Source: Prosapia bicincta
Taxonomy: Eukaryota > Arthropoda > Insecta > Hemiptera > Cercopidae
NCBI GenBank assembly: GCA_036971475.1
Contig: JBAIZL010000376.1
Coordinates: 9,017,501 to 9,081,500 of the forward strand
Direction of reading: 5' to 3'
Length of the DNA stretch: 64,000 nucleotides
The notes below the pieces were generated by a model. The model searched no databases. It was not told where the DNA came from and saw nothing but the letters and a program-made list of their open reading frames with translations. Below are positions 24,271 to 34,389 of this stretch, piece after piece. Numbering within the stretch: position 1 is the stretch's first letter; every line of letters starts with the position of its first letter. The translations under genes were made by a program, and so were the position numbers.

Positions 24271-25023
24271 AAATCCCTACCACACCTTTGTCCACTAATT
24301 CTATGCAAGAAACTTTATTAAACTTTAAACAACATTGTTTCATTAATTGTATGTGTTACAAACTTTTGTAATTTATTAAATGATATGTAACTAATTATGG
24401 TAATAAATATTGTTAATTATTTGAAATATGTTAACCACAAAAAAAAATTGTAATTGAAGGAAATTAGAAACTATACTCTTAAAGAGATAACAAAACAAAA
24501 AGAATTCTTATAAACTGACTAGAATCCTTTATCAAATCTATAACAGGCAATTTGAATGTAAATGATGGTAAAAATTATGAAAAATTATATAAAACTTTTA
24601 TTGTAATCAATGTAAATTTTGTAGAACAAAAAATTAGATTCTGATAACAATTGTATATGTTATAAACATTTTGTATCTATCCTATGATAGAAAAGACTCA
24701 TTATAAATTGTATTAATCAATTTCAAATACTTTTGCTCAGTTGAATTATAATGAACAGAAAATTAGACTGTAAAACGCCCATCATCAAAAACAATAACTC
24801 CTACAAACTACGAGGATACTGCGTTGGAAATCGCAGACAACCCATTTAACTGGATCCCAGACCTTCGCCTGGCGACCTTCTCCAGTGAAGAGGACTTCAA
24901 CCGATGCCGAAAATTGCCCTTTACGGAGGCCTATTCAGCAGCTTTATATACTTCGCCCTCATCAAGAAGATGAAGAGGACTTCAACCTATGCCGAAACTT
25001 CCCCAACCCCCGAAGTTTTCTTT
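24271..25023 (+). other. 3' non-coding part of gypsy-type element
   Basis: About 750 AT-rich bases without a credible frame. Near the end a 26-bp direct repeat with one mismatch (24,887-24,912 and 24,972-24,997; core gaagaggacttcaacc) lies just upstream of the polypurine tract. An env gene, if once present, is not recognisable. Confidence 0.7.
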
Positions 25024-25034
25024 AGGGATGGAGG
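25024..25034 (+). promoter_or_regulatory. Polypurine tract
   Basis: AGGGATGGAGG abuts the 3' LTR, the expected position and composition for the plus-strand primer; one T interrupts the purines. Confidence 0.85.
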
Positions 25035-25333
25035 AGTTATATGAACATTTTATGTGAACATTTCATAATTAAATGCGTGCTAGGAAAATTCCTGCTTACG
25101 CAGCTTTTGTATTATATAGGTGGTGAGAACAGAGCCCCGGCAGTGTGTAAGTCCCTCTGTATCGCACAGACGTTTTCCGCTCCAACTGTATGTACATCAG
25201 TTGTATTTGAATTGTTTTATTAAGTATAATTTATGTAACACTTTCCAAAATAATTGTTTATTAAATTCAACAAAGGTTTGTAAAAATAAAATCATTTTTT
25301 AAAAACCTTTCGTGCTTAATATAACACGTAACT
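25035..25333 (+). repeat. 3' LTR of gypsy-type element
   Basis: 299 bp matching the 5' LTR apart from a few substitutions (for example GTAACACTTT for GTAGCAGTTT near 25,235) and two compensating single-base indels near 25,139 and 25,160. TACA follows at 25,334. Confidence 0.95.
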
Positions 25334-25345
25334 TACATGAATTTA

Positions 25346-26432
25346 GCTTCTTGAATTTTGTAGTCCATTACGTTCGGTGATTCTTATTAATCACTTAAAC
25401 AATAGTTTATGACTATCCGAACTTTAAATTTAGTAAATTTGTAAAAATTACTGATATAGAACGTGCCGATCTTCATCAGTGTCTTCTGCTTGGAGATATT
25501 GTTTCAAGCGGTGAAGGTTTTAAAGGTAGGTTTTCGATAGTATCAAATAGTATGTGTGATTTGTATTGTGTTTGTTCGTTTAATATGTTTGTACTTTGTG
25601 TTTTTGTGTGTCTATAAATTTCATATTGTTCTAGTGTTTTGAGATGTGGTCCTTTTTTGTTCATATGTAGGTTGTAAAGTGTTGAGTTTTTATTCTGTTT
25701 GTGTTACTCGATTCTTTGTTTAAAGCTGCGACCTGTTTGTCCAATTTAGAATTTGGAACATTCGTCGCAGTTCAGTTTGTATACGCCTGGTGCTTGTAGT
25801 TTATCTTTGTTATTGGTGTTGTGTTGTATTTTATATTGTAATTTGTTATTAGTTTTGTATGCTATTTTCTATCCTATTGTTTGAAATTTGCTGGCTATTT
25901 TGTTTGTTGTTTTGTTTATGTATGGTAATGTGATGTATTTGCATTTTCCCTGTCTGTAGTGTTAATTTTAGTGTTTTTTTGTGTTTTGTACCATAGTTTG
26001 TCTATTATTGTGGTGTTGTATCCATTTGTATATGCTAAATATTTAATTGTGTTTAGTTCTTTGTTTATGTTTTCGGTGGTCATTGGGACTTCTTTAAGTC
26101 TATGGAGCATGGATCTGAAGGCAGAGTGTTTGTGTTGGATAGGGTGTTTTGAGGTGTTGTGGGTAAGTGTGAGTTGTTATGGGTTTCCTGTAAATGTTGA
26201 AGCTGTGTTTTTGTGTGTGGCTTTTTGTTATGGTTAGGCTGAGGAAGTTTAGGTATCGGTTGGCTTCAATTTCTGATGTGAATTGGAGTTTTGGATGTAT
26301 TTTATTAGTGTAGGTGAGGAGTTTTTAGCATTGACGGGAGTTGCCTCTGTAAAGTGTTATGATATCATGACGTATCTGTGCCAGTAAATGATTTTGTGTG
26401 AGTGTGTATTGTTTGTATCTTGGTGAGTACAC
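25346..26432 (-). pseudogene. Penelope-like element copy b
   Basis: Read on the minus strand from about 26,430 it gives RT remnants (KIIYWHRYV at the catalytic YVDD position, but one base short), then LKEVPMTTENINKELNTIKYLAYTNGYNTT type connecting sequence in separate pieces, then the GIY-YIG start VYKLNCDECSKF with a stop where Tyr is expected, then GQTGRSFKQRIE. It ends at gaattttgtagtccat (25,352). PLEs encode a telomerase-related RT and a GIY-YIG nuclease. This copy is 5'-truncated and full of stops. Its hammerhead-like segment has lost 15 bases, including the 3' side of stem II and the GAA. Confidence 0.85.
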
Positions 26433-26828
26433 AAACACAATGTACACATCTGAGCCATCATCAACTACCAGGATGCCCCTGCACATAAATTAGCAAAATA
26501 CACAAAAAAGGACCACATCTCAACACACTAGAACAGTACGAAATTTATAGATACAAAAAAACACAAATTACAAACATACTAAACGAACAATCACAATACA
26601 AAACATACTATTTGATACTATCGAAAACCTACCTTTAAAACCGTCACCGCTTGACCCAATATCTCCAAGTAGAAGACACTGATGAAGATCGGCACATAGC
26701 GATCGAAAACGTTCTGTCTCAGTAAGTTTTAACAAATTTACTAAATTTAAAGTTCGGATAGTCACAAACTATTGTTTTAAGTGATTAATAAGATTCACCG
26801 AACGTAATGGACTACAAAATTCAAGAAT
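26433..26828 (+). mobile_element. Penelope-like element copy c, 3' end only
   Basis: From about 26,498 (aaaggaccacatctcaac) to 26,828 it is the 3' part of the same PLE family in opposite orientation to copy b, so the two share inverted ends (for example the run near 26,780-26,828 against 25,346-25,395). It contains the best-preserved hammerhead-like motif. The first 65 bases are unassigned. Confidence 0.85.
26674..26719 (+). ncRNA. Candidate hammerhead ribozyme, PLE copy c
   Basis: Layout of a type I hammerhead: stem I AGACA (26,674-26,678) with TGTCT (26,715-26,719); core CTGATGA (26,679-26,685); one extra A; stem II GATC/GATC (26,687-26,690 and 26,701-26,704) around a 10-base loop; GAA (26,705-26,707); stem III AACGTT (26,708-26,713), a loopless 3-bp palindrome; cleavage base C (26,714). 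Penelope-like elements are known to carry hammerheads with very short stem III that may act as dimers. The extra base before stem II departs from the textbook core. Activity is inferred, not shown. Confidence 0.7.
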
Positions 26829-28290
26829 ACATGAAGAAAATAATCAGACAATCCATAAATTTAAACAGAGAACCACACATAAAAACAGAACAAACCTCAT
26901 AAATAAAATAAAAGACATAAACATACCAACAATTCAACACTAATATCACTCTACATAACAAATATGTACACCAATATACCCACACCCAAAACGCTCAACA
27001 TCCTAGAAACCCAATTAATACAGAACAACATACCTAAAACCCATGTTACCGAAATCATAAGCATCCTCCAAATCATCACCAAATAAAACCACCCACAACT
27101 AAAACTTTTATTCACAACCAGATGGTCTACCCTTGGGAAGTCCTAACAGTAGTGTCCTAACCGAAATTTTTCTACAAGACATAGAAAACACCAAGATACT
27201 CACAAACAATACACACGCACACAAAATCATTTACTGGCACAGATACGTCATGATATAACACTTTACAGAGGCAACTCCCGTCAATGCGAAAAACTCCTCA
27301 CCTACACTAAAAAAATACATCCAAAGCTCCACTTCACTTCAGTAATTGAAACCAACCAATCCCTAAACATCTCGTCCTAACCATAACAAAAAGCCACACA
27401 CAAAAACACAGCTTCAACATTTACAGGAAACCCATAACAAAAGACACACTTATCCACAACACCTCAAACCAACCTATCCATGCCTTGAGATCCATGCTTC
27501 ATAGACTTAAAGAAGTCCCAAAGACCAACGAAGACATAAACAAAGAACTAAACACAATTAAATATTTAGCATACACAAATGGATACAACACCACAATAAT
27601 AGACAAACTATGGAGAAAATACAAAAATACACTAAAATTAACACTACAGACAGGGAAAACAAATACATCACATTACCATACATAAACAAAACAACAAACA
27701 AAATAGCCAGCAAATTTTAAAAAATTGGATACAAAATAGCATACAAAACTAATAACAAGTTACAATACAAAATACAACACAACACCAACAACAAAGATAA
27801 ACTGCAAGCACCAGGTGTATACAAACTGAACTGCGATGAATGTAACAAATTCTACATTGGACAAACAGGTCGCAGCTTTAAACAAAGAATCGAGGAACAC
27901 AAACAGAACACCAACTCAACATTTTACAATCACATAAGAAAACAAGACACATATACACAGACATTTAGCATAACCTAGAAATCCTACACATCAACAAAAA
28001 AGGACATCTCAACACACTAGAACAATATGAAATTTACAGACACGTAAAAACACAAAATACAAGCATATTATTCGAACAAACACAATACAAATCACACATA
28101 CTATTTAATACTATCGAAACCTACCTTCAAAACCGTCAACGCTTGACCCAACATATCTAAGCAGAAGACACTGATGAAGCTCAGCACATAGCGATCGAAA
28201 ACGTTCTGTCTCAGTAAGTTTTAACAAATTTACTAAATTTAAAGTTCAGACAGTCATAAACTATTGTTTAAGTGATTAATGAGTTTAACA
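26829..28290 (+). pseudogene. Penelope-like element copy d
   Basis: Longest PLE copy here. Motifs in order: NMYTNIPTP (near 26,963, an RT motif typical of PLEs), DGLPLGSPNSSVLTEIFLQD in two frames (near 27,120-27,180), KIIYWHRYV at 27,223-27,249 with the YVDD motif one base short, RLKEVPKTNEDINKELNTI (27,497), then VYKLNCDECNKFYIGQTG and RSFKQRIEEH (near 27,817-27,900), a complete-looking GIY-YIG start with its Arg and Glu. The 3' tail LEQYEIYRH precedes the hammerhead-like motif at 28,166. Many stops and frameshifts make it dead. The N-terminal part of the ORF is missing. Confidence 0.88.
28166..28211 (+). ncRNA. Candidate hammerhead motif, PLE copy d
   Basis: Same layout as copy c: AGACA, CTGATGA (28,171-28,177), extra A, stem II now GCTC against GATC with one mismatch, GAA, AACGTT, cleavage base C (28,206), TGTCT. 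Core bases are intact, but the weakened stem II probably reduces activity. Confidence 0.6.
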
Positions 28291-28618
28291 ACTAAATTTA
28301 CATTTGTAATTAATTACTTTGCATTGTATATAAAAAACTGTCGAAAATAAATTCAATACAAAATTAATAAAACAACAATTTCTTCGTAAATGCTTAAAAA
28401 ATTAAATTTTTCTTATCTAAAAAATTGAAAATACAAAAACATGTCATTAACTTATTCAAGTCGGATTACTTGTTACAAAACATTTAACAGCACAAAAAAA
28501 CTTGGCAGTTTTTTCAAATTATAAAGTACCAAATATGAAACACGTTTCCTATGATAATAGCTTCTGTTCCTTGGTTACTATTATGAATGAAATAAAAATA
28601 ACTACGACTTTTTATTCG
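28291..28618. other. AT-rich DNA, no gene seen
   Basis: Between PLE copy d and the CA microsatellite; no motif recognised. Confidence 0.55.
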
Positions 28619-28750
<132 letters not shown>

Positions 28751-28827
28751 TATGGTGATATGTTTTCTTGTATATATAGTTAATAAATTAAAAATATTTC
28801 AAAAACAAGAACACTTTTAATGAATAT

Positions 28828-28881
28828 ATTTATTCAAAGCTTTTCGCCGAATAAATAGTATCAGCATCTTCAGGAAAAAAA
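28828..28881 (-). ncRNA. Candidate hammerhead-like motif, left palindrome arm
   Basis: Mirror copy of the right-arm motif on the minus strand, with the same CTGAAGA and GAA boxes. One loop-side base of stem II differs (TATTCGGC for TAATCGGC), which opens the outermost pair. Confidence 0.45.
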
Positions 28882-28904
28882 TTATACTTCAGGAAAAGAG
28901 ATAA

Positions 28905-28958
28905 TTTTTTTCCTGAAGATGCTGATACTATTTAATCGGCGAAAAGCTTTGAATAAAT
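28905..28958 (+). ncRNA. Candidate hammerhead-like motif, right palindrome arm
   Basis: Core CTGAAGA (28,913-28,919, variable base A), one extra T, stem II GCTGAT/ATCGGC (28,921-28,926 with 28,935-28,940, one G-U pair), GAA (28,941-28,943), stem III AAGCTT (loopless palindrome, 28,944-28,949), cleavage base T (28,950). Stem I is a T-tract plus C (28,906-28,912) with GAATAAA (28,951-28,957), one mismatch. It has the same single extra base before stem II as the PLE motif. Confidence 0.5.
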
Positions 28959-29006
28959 ATATTCATTAAAAGTATTCTTGTTTTTGAAATATTTTTAATT
29001 TATTAA

Positions 29007-29116
<110 letters not shown>

Positions 29117-29232
29117 CAGTGAAACCTGTTTAAACCAGAGTCCATTGGGACCGGCATTTTTTCCCGTCTAAGACCGGTTTCCGGCTTATACAGTAGTAGT
29201 GTACTGTATGATGGTAACATCACGAAACGTTT
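29117..29232 (+). mobile_element. Pogo/Tigger-like terminal segment, copy 1
   Basis: Starts CAGTGAAACCTG directly after TATATA, as expected for pogo-type insertion at TA. 116 bp are shared with 29,899-30,014, ending gaaacgttt. Only one end of the element is recognised; beyond 29,232 the two copies differ. Confidence 0.6.
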
Positions 29233-29840
29233 AGACCACGAAGGATAGACAAAGTGGCCACTCTTTTCATCATTGAATTTTTATGGTCCCATATTCAAAA
29301 ATTAAAATCATTAAAAATATACCAACTCTCACGGACCTTACCTTCAACTGCTTTTCCCTCGACTAGCACCTTCTTACTCTTTACCTCTATCTTTGACCAA
29401 ACCTTGTCCATAAGAGAGTAATGGATTATCCCTTGACTACGAACCCTGGTTCGAGACCTGTATCTCAAGGAATAAACCTCTCAGGGGAACCAAACCCTGA
29501 ATTTTTTATGAAAACCAATTAGCCTCCCATAAACCTCTTTAAGCTCCTTTCGAGGTAGTGGAATCTTTGAGAGACACTTGTGACTTAAAGACTATACATG
29601 GATACCTAGTGAACTTATTTAATTTTAAATGAAAACACAGCTAATTAGAAACTATAAATTTTTTATTATCTATTTGGATTTAGAATTACTTATTATTTAA
29701 TTTATTTTAATTAACAGGATTTAGCTCTTTCAATTATGTCTAACCTTTCATTTAAATTAACATGACTATCTGGTTTCATGTTACTGGTACAGAGTAGGTA
29801 CCCTTCTTATGTTTACATCTTTATTATTATTTTTATTAAC

Positions 29841-29898
29841 ACACATGCACACACGCACACACACGCGCACACACGCACACGCACGCATATGCACGCAC
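29841..29898. repeat. (CA)n microsatellite with CG interruptions
   Basis: CACA and CGCA repeats directly before the second pogo-like segment. Confidence 0.93.
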
Positions 29899-30014
29899 AC
29901 TGTGAAACCTATTTAAGCCGGAATCCATTGGGACCGGCATTTTTCCCGTCTAATACCGGTTTCCGGCTTAAACAGTAGTAGTGTACTGTATGATGGTAAC
30001 ATCACGAAACGTTT
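29899..30014 (+). mobile_element. Pogo/Tigger-like terminal segment, copy 2
   Basis: CACTGTGAAACC start, then as in copy 1. TTAAGCCGGAA and TTCCGGCTTAA flank about 45 bases and could form an 11-bp stem. The insertion extends an unknown distance right, at most to about 30,750, where the BEL-related sequence resumes. Confidence 0.6.
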
Positions 30015-30754
30015 GCCGAGTCTATTTTTAGCGTTGGGGTGAGGGTAGGCCGTGGGGATTCTTAGCTATAAGACTATTATTTCTACTGATCAGCTGTATG
30101 GCGCTGTACCAACACCACATAGATAACGGACAATTAATTGGCATCGTGTCTACATTTGTTCTAATACAGTATTTAATTAAATTATTTATTTCCGATTAAG
30201 TACTGACTGTTTATTTCCTACAGAGATAACACTTCAACATATAAAGCAAGTGTATTTAAATCACAAGAAAACTATCATATTTTAACGTTTAAATAAACGT
30301 CATTCAACAGTAATATTGGTTATCTTGATTGCCTAATGACAACCCGTAGCCTGTGCCCTGAGACGTTACAACTCGCAAACCTTGTTTTCTATGGTGTTGG
30401 CTATGCACACTACAGAAAATGTTAAAACCTACATTACATAATAAAAATCTTACCTTTTAATGCAGCATCCTTTTATCCTTCTCCACAAAACATTTTTAAT
30501 AAAAAACTATAAAACTAAAACACTTATACACTTGTCAACAAAATTTATGAATAAATGATACAATTTATTAAAAACTTTATTTTCCTCTTACTGTATTTAG
30601 GCTAAATACTGTACATAGTAGGCTTACGTAAAAATAAAAGAAAATTAATTAGGCTTGAAAAAAATCTAGCATTGACTTTTGTTTTATAAGGTTAGTTTTA
30701 CTTGCTTGTGTTTCAGTTATTGTTTTTAGTTGTAACTAATGGTGACGCATTTCC
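30015..30754. other. Probable body of the pogo-like insertion, no gene seen
   Basis: This block has no counterpart in the related insertion at 21.4-23.4 kb, which supports its being part of a secondary insertion. No transposase motif or opposite terminal repeat was recognised. Confidence 0.4.
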
Positions 30755-31474
30755 GTGTCACATAGTAGTACTTTACACGGACTTCTTACCACATATTGGA
30801 TCTTTAATTGTTCTGCATGTATTAATACGACTACACTGGATGGCCGTTCAAACTATTCTGCCTTAAGCGTCCTTTTTGCAAGCCCCGTCTTCTCCAACTT
30901 CAAACTTCCTACGTCACGATGTCCATCTTACATTTTTAACCAATGAAAAAGCCGTTGCTATGGTAATTGACTTTGTTTATTTCGTAATTTTGAACTGTAA
31001 TTAGTTTCAACTTTTGTGAAAGGCTTTTCTTTACTCCAATTTCCATTTTTAACTTTCATTTAATAATTTGTTTGTCTTTATTTCTTCCAATTTCATTAAT
31101 TTCCTGTTTCTTTTTCATAACTCAAACTTTGACGGTAGCGCTGTTGTCACAGTAAGGCAAGATCCTATAAACCATTTCCCTACCGGTTTTTACCGAACAT
31201 AACATAGCTTCATTCTTGCCTAACCTAATTTCTAGGCTGTTATGTTTTAAATTAAAATTTACACCTTTACAGAAATACAACTCTCCCTAGCTAGGCCTAA
31301 TTTACTTTCCCCACATGTTTTATACTTATATCCACTATCCCTGATTATATTTGATCAAAATTAATTTAATATTATGCCTTTTGGCCTGGTCCCATAGGCT
31401 TCACTTTTATTTAAATCGGTCGATTAGCCGTTAGCCTAATTAACGTTATTGTTAAGTACGAGTGTATACGACAT

Positions 31475-32473
31475 ATGCAGCGCTGCTTCAATTGTTTCGG
31501 CACGCAATACCAAAACAAATGCAAATCACTCAAGACTTGTAAACATTGTAACGGTAATCATCACTCCTTGTTACATGACCCTAACTCAGTTTCGCCTCAG
31601 CGTCCGTACACACATCGACACCAAAACTCAGCCAACAACCGTTACAATTCAACCACCAATGGAAAACAGCTCGCCAGCGCCAATAACACTAATGTCGCTT
31701 CTGCCTTATTAGGCACCGCTCAGGTCATTGTAAATGATCATTTTGGAAATCCGCATATCCTTCGGGCAATCATTCACCCAGGCAGTCAATTGTCTGTCAT
31801 AACAAAAACCGTAACCGCATGTTTGAGCTTACCTACTAGGAAATCAAATGTTTATCTTGTCGGGGTCGCTTCTCAAACCACACATATATCAGAATATGTG
31901 TCCCTACGAATTTCTTCTAGATATGCCTCAAATTTCAAACTCGATCTAGAAGCTGCAGTGCTACCTCACATCACTGACCCTCTTCTATCAACCGCACTAT
32001 CACCCAGTATACACGCACATTACAGCTATCTCCCACTAGCAGGCCCTCACATTGACACTCCTGCCCAAATTGACATAATACTAGGATCTGAAGTATTTAA
32101 CCGCCGCAGTGTTAGCAATGAACCACAGACCATTATCAAGGGTCAACCTGCTGCTCTGAACACCTTTTTCGGTTGGATTTTCTCGGGTTCGCTTCCCAAC
32201 CATCTATGTCGTCAACCTCACGCCCTCATTGCAAGATTAGCCGCAGGCCACGACTCTGCACGTCGATCAACGGAGAGCAAAAAAGTCATCCGCACCAATA
32301 AAGACACTCAACGCTACAAGGACTTACGCAAGGTTACCACCACCAGTGGCTCCGTTAGAAGAGTTCAGCCAGTCAACCATATCACCGAGTCTCTTCGCCC
32401 TCTAGTCGACGCCTCCGGTCTGCTCATGGTGGGCGGTGGAGTTTATCAGCCTCCACGAAATCAACCCTTTTAG
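31475..32473 (+). pseudogene. BEL/Pao gag zinc knuckle-protease remnant
   Basis: The 332-codon frame opens in the C-terminal gag zinc region: CFNCFGTQYQNKC (imperfect first knuckle) and CKHCNGNHHSLLH (second knuckle, typical of BEL/Pao). A protease region follows: IIHPGSQLSVIT stands where the family has an Asp-Ser/Thr-Gly core, so the catalytic Asp is His. Next come IDIILGSEVFN and FGWIFSG, common after BEL proteases. Near the end, LRPLVDASGLLMVGGG matches the segment preceding BEL integrase, meaning RT and RNase H (normally over 700 codons) were deleted between about residues 270 and 305. The start ATG is arbitrary, as the gag N-terminus is absent. Despite the long open frame, the lost Asp argues against activity. 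Confidence 0.8.
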
Positions 32474-34121
32474 CAAATCTAACCTATTCTCAACCGCAGC
32501 CCAATTTCTTTCTTTCTTCCTCCTAGCAAATCCTCTTTCTTCTTACCCCTAAATGTTTAATTGGTCACCCGCTACTGAATCGTTCTACCCAGTAGTCCAA
32601 GAAACCATCGATCATTTAGCATCCGCCACTTCTTCAGCAGATATCTAACCGCTTCTGTCAGTCATGGTCCACCTCTTACTTACTTGCGCAATACCCCCCC
32701 CCAAAGGATTAAGGACTTCAATCCACTTAAGGAAGACCAGATAGTCTACACTTCTGTTACCAACTCTTGGACATCCATCCATCTCTTAGCTATCCGCTGA
32801 CCTCCTGGACTTTTCTTTCTGGTTCTTCGCCCCTCTACTACTCATCTTCTTCATTTCTAAAACATTCGTTTTGGTGGGCGGTAGGTCAAGTATAGGATAA
32901 CCTATCTTTCAGTAACTTACGTTATTTGTAACCTGCTTTCGTATAACCTAGGAACAGCTGGTGTTCTTTACCCACAGTTCAGTTTCAACCGCCTACTAGA
33001 TATTCAATGCCGGCTAGAGTCTAGGCTCCTTTTACTGCAAAGAAATAGTTTTGCGATCCAGTTACCAGACGCATTGATCCTATTCATCTATGATCTGGAC
33101 TAGATCTACTTAGTTTCGATCTAGTAAACAGCTGCTAGACGTCACTTTTGCGTTAGTTGCGCAGGGCCGTTTTGACTTTTTTTGTGCCTTAGTCGCGCTA
33201 GGTATTTTTCCTCTCTCTTCCAATTTGGCTGGTTTTGTTAGTGCGGCACGCAAGTTTCTAGCCAAGTGCTTTTAGCCGTTCGCATGGGTTATAACCACTT
33301 CTTACACCACTTGTTGAATACATTCAGTTAATGTCTTAAATGTGTTCTGACTATAAATTATTGACGTCAACAGTTATAAAACTGACTTGAACCGCTTTAT
33401 ATGTTCAAGTGCCATTTTCTTAGGTTAACCTCGTGTGCTTTCATTATACAGCAGACCATTAACTATTTAACCTCGTGAGTGAACTATCATTTTGTTAACT
33501 AAAGATTTTCTATTGTGACGATTGAAGTGACTTCACTTTAAATTGAATTAAATGAGTTCTAGTTAATGCCACTCTTCGAGATCTACGTTTCATCCCTTCA
33601 GGACTTCACCCAGGACTGGGACGACTAACGATTCATCACTTCACTAGCACCGCATACATTTGGATTGGTAAGTGGCGTAGAGTTAACTCCACTCATAAAC
33701 TTGAATTATTTCTTTTAATTAACGTTTAGTGTTAAACCTAACTTCAGTGTTTTTTATTAGTAAAGCAGACCTCATACTGCTATAGAAATTATTGGGGTGG
33801 TCTTCCGGACTTTACTGTGTAACCTCTTACAATTTGAAATTACCCTCTTGCTCTTTTAAGAATTTATCTATTTCTTTCTTTAGTTTTGCTACCAGACTAT
33901 ACAGTTATGTTGGTTTATAATTTATTCTAACATTCCCAGTTTGTCTATTTAGTTCTAATTACCTCAGTTTACATTGATTTTCCCTATATTTAACCTTTTT
34001 ATTATACTACTTTGAAATAATTTGAATATTAGTTGAATTATCTATTTAACTATTCTAGGTTTAGTTACATTATTCTGTACTAATACCACATTTATTTGCA
34101 TCGGTCATTCTGGCCGCTGCA
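32474..34121 (+). other. Right non-coding part of BEL/Pao composite
   Basis: No coding frame recognised. The last ~110 bases match the end of the 21.4-kb insertion (ttctgtac, then tttgcatcgg, then tctggccgctgca). The rest could be a diverged right LTR. Confidence 0.5.
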
Positions 34122-34389
34122 CATCAACTACAAAATCTTGTGCTTTGGATAATATATTGTTGTTTAGACTTTTTAAGTTTCAAACTTAAATAAACAGAAT
34201 TTTTAATAAAGTACAAAATGGCCACTTTGCCCTCATATGTGGGGTAAAGGGGCCAAGGTTTGTCACAGGTAAGGGAATGAGTTAGAAACACTTGTTCAAA
34301 ATTATTATGGGATATAAGGGATTTTGTCAAAACATTATAGTTTCAATGAATTTTCATACGTTTTAGTTTAAAATAATTGGGGTGTTTAT

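Larger units (their letters stand above)
16749..25337 (+). mobile_element. Ty3/gypsy LTR retrotransposon (17.6/297-like), dead copy
   Basis: Near full length: TACA target duplications at 16,749-16,752 and 25,334-25,337, two 299-bp LTRs, a primer-binding site, gag, then protease-RT-RNase H-integrase in gypsy order, and a polypurine tract. LTR ends of AGTTA/TAACT, a 4-bp duplication and the primer-site sequence resemble the insect 17.6/297/gypsy (errantivirus) group. No env-like frame lies between integrase and the 3' LTR, so it is either a lineage without env or a copy that lost it. The coding region has several frame breaks, a nonsense codon and an altered RT catalytic residue, and a 1,992-bp element interrupts integrase. 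The LTRs differ at about three bases and two single-base indels, so insertion was not very ancient. Confidence 0.93.
28780..29006. repeat. Long palindrome, 106-bp arms, 15-base loop
   Basis: The left arm 28,780-28,885 is the reverse complement of 28,901-29,006 with about two mismatches; the loop is 28,886-28,900. TA-rich microsatellites lie on both outer sides. Each arm contains a hammerhead-like core, so the two motifs are mirror images. It is not matched elsewhere in the window. It could be a foldback element or the inverted ends of a short retroelement. Confidence 0.92.
29336..34121 (+). mobile_element. BEL/Pao-derived composite element
   Basis: It starts CCTTACC, like the 21,424 insertion, and ends GGCCGCTGCA, also like it. 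The interior holds a BEL/Pao gag knuckle and protease (31,475-32,473), joined to a short piece that normally precedes integrase; RT and RNase H are missing. A pogo-like segment (from 29,899) sits inside the left part. No clear target duplication was found and a second full LTR-like block is not evident, so the right LTR may be truncated, or the whole may be an internally deleted derivative. It is non-autonomous and dead. Confidence 0.65.
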
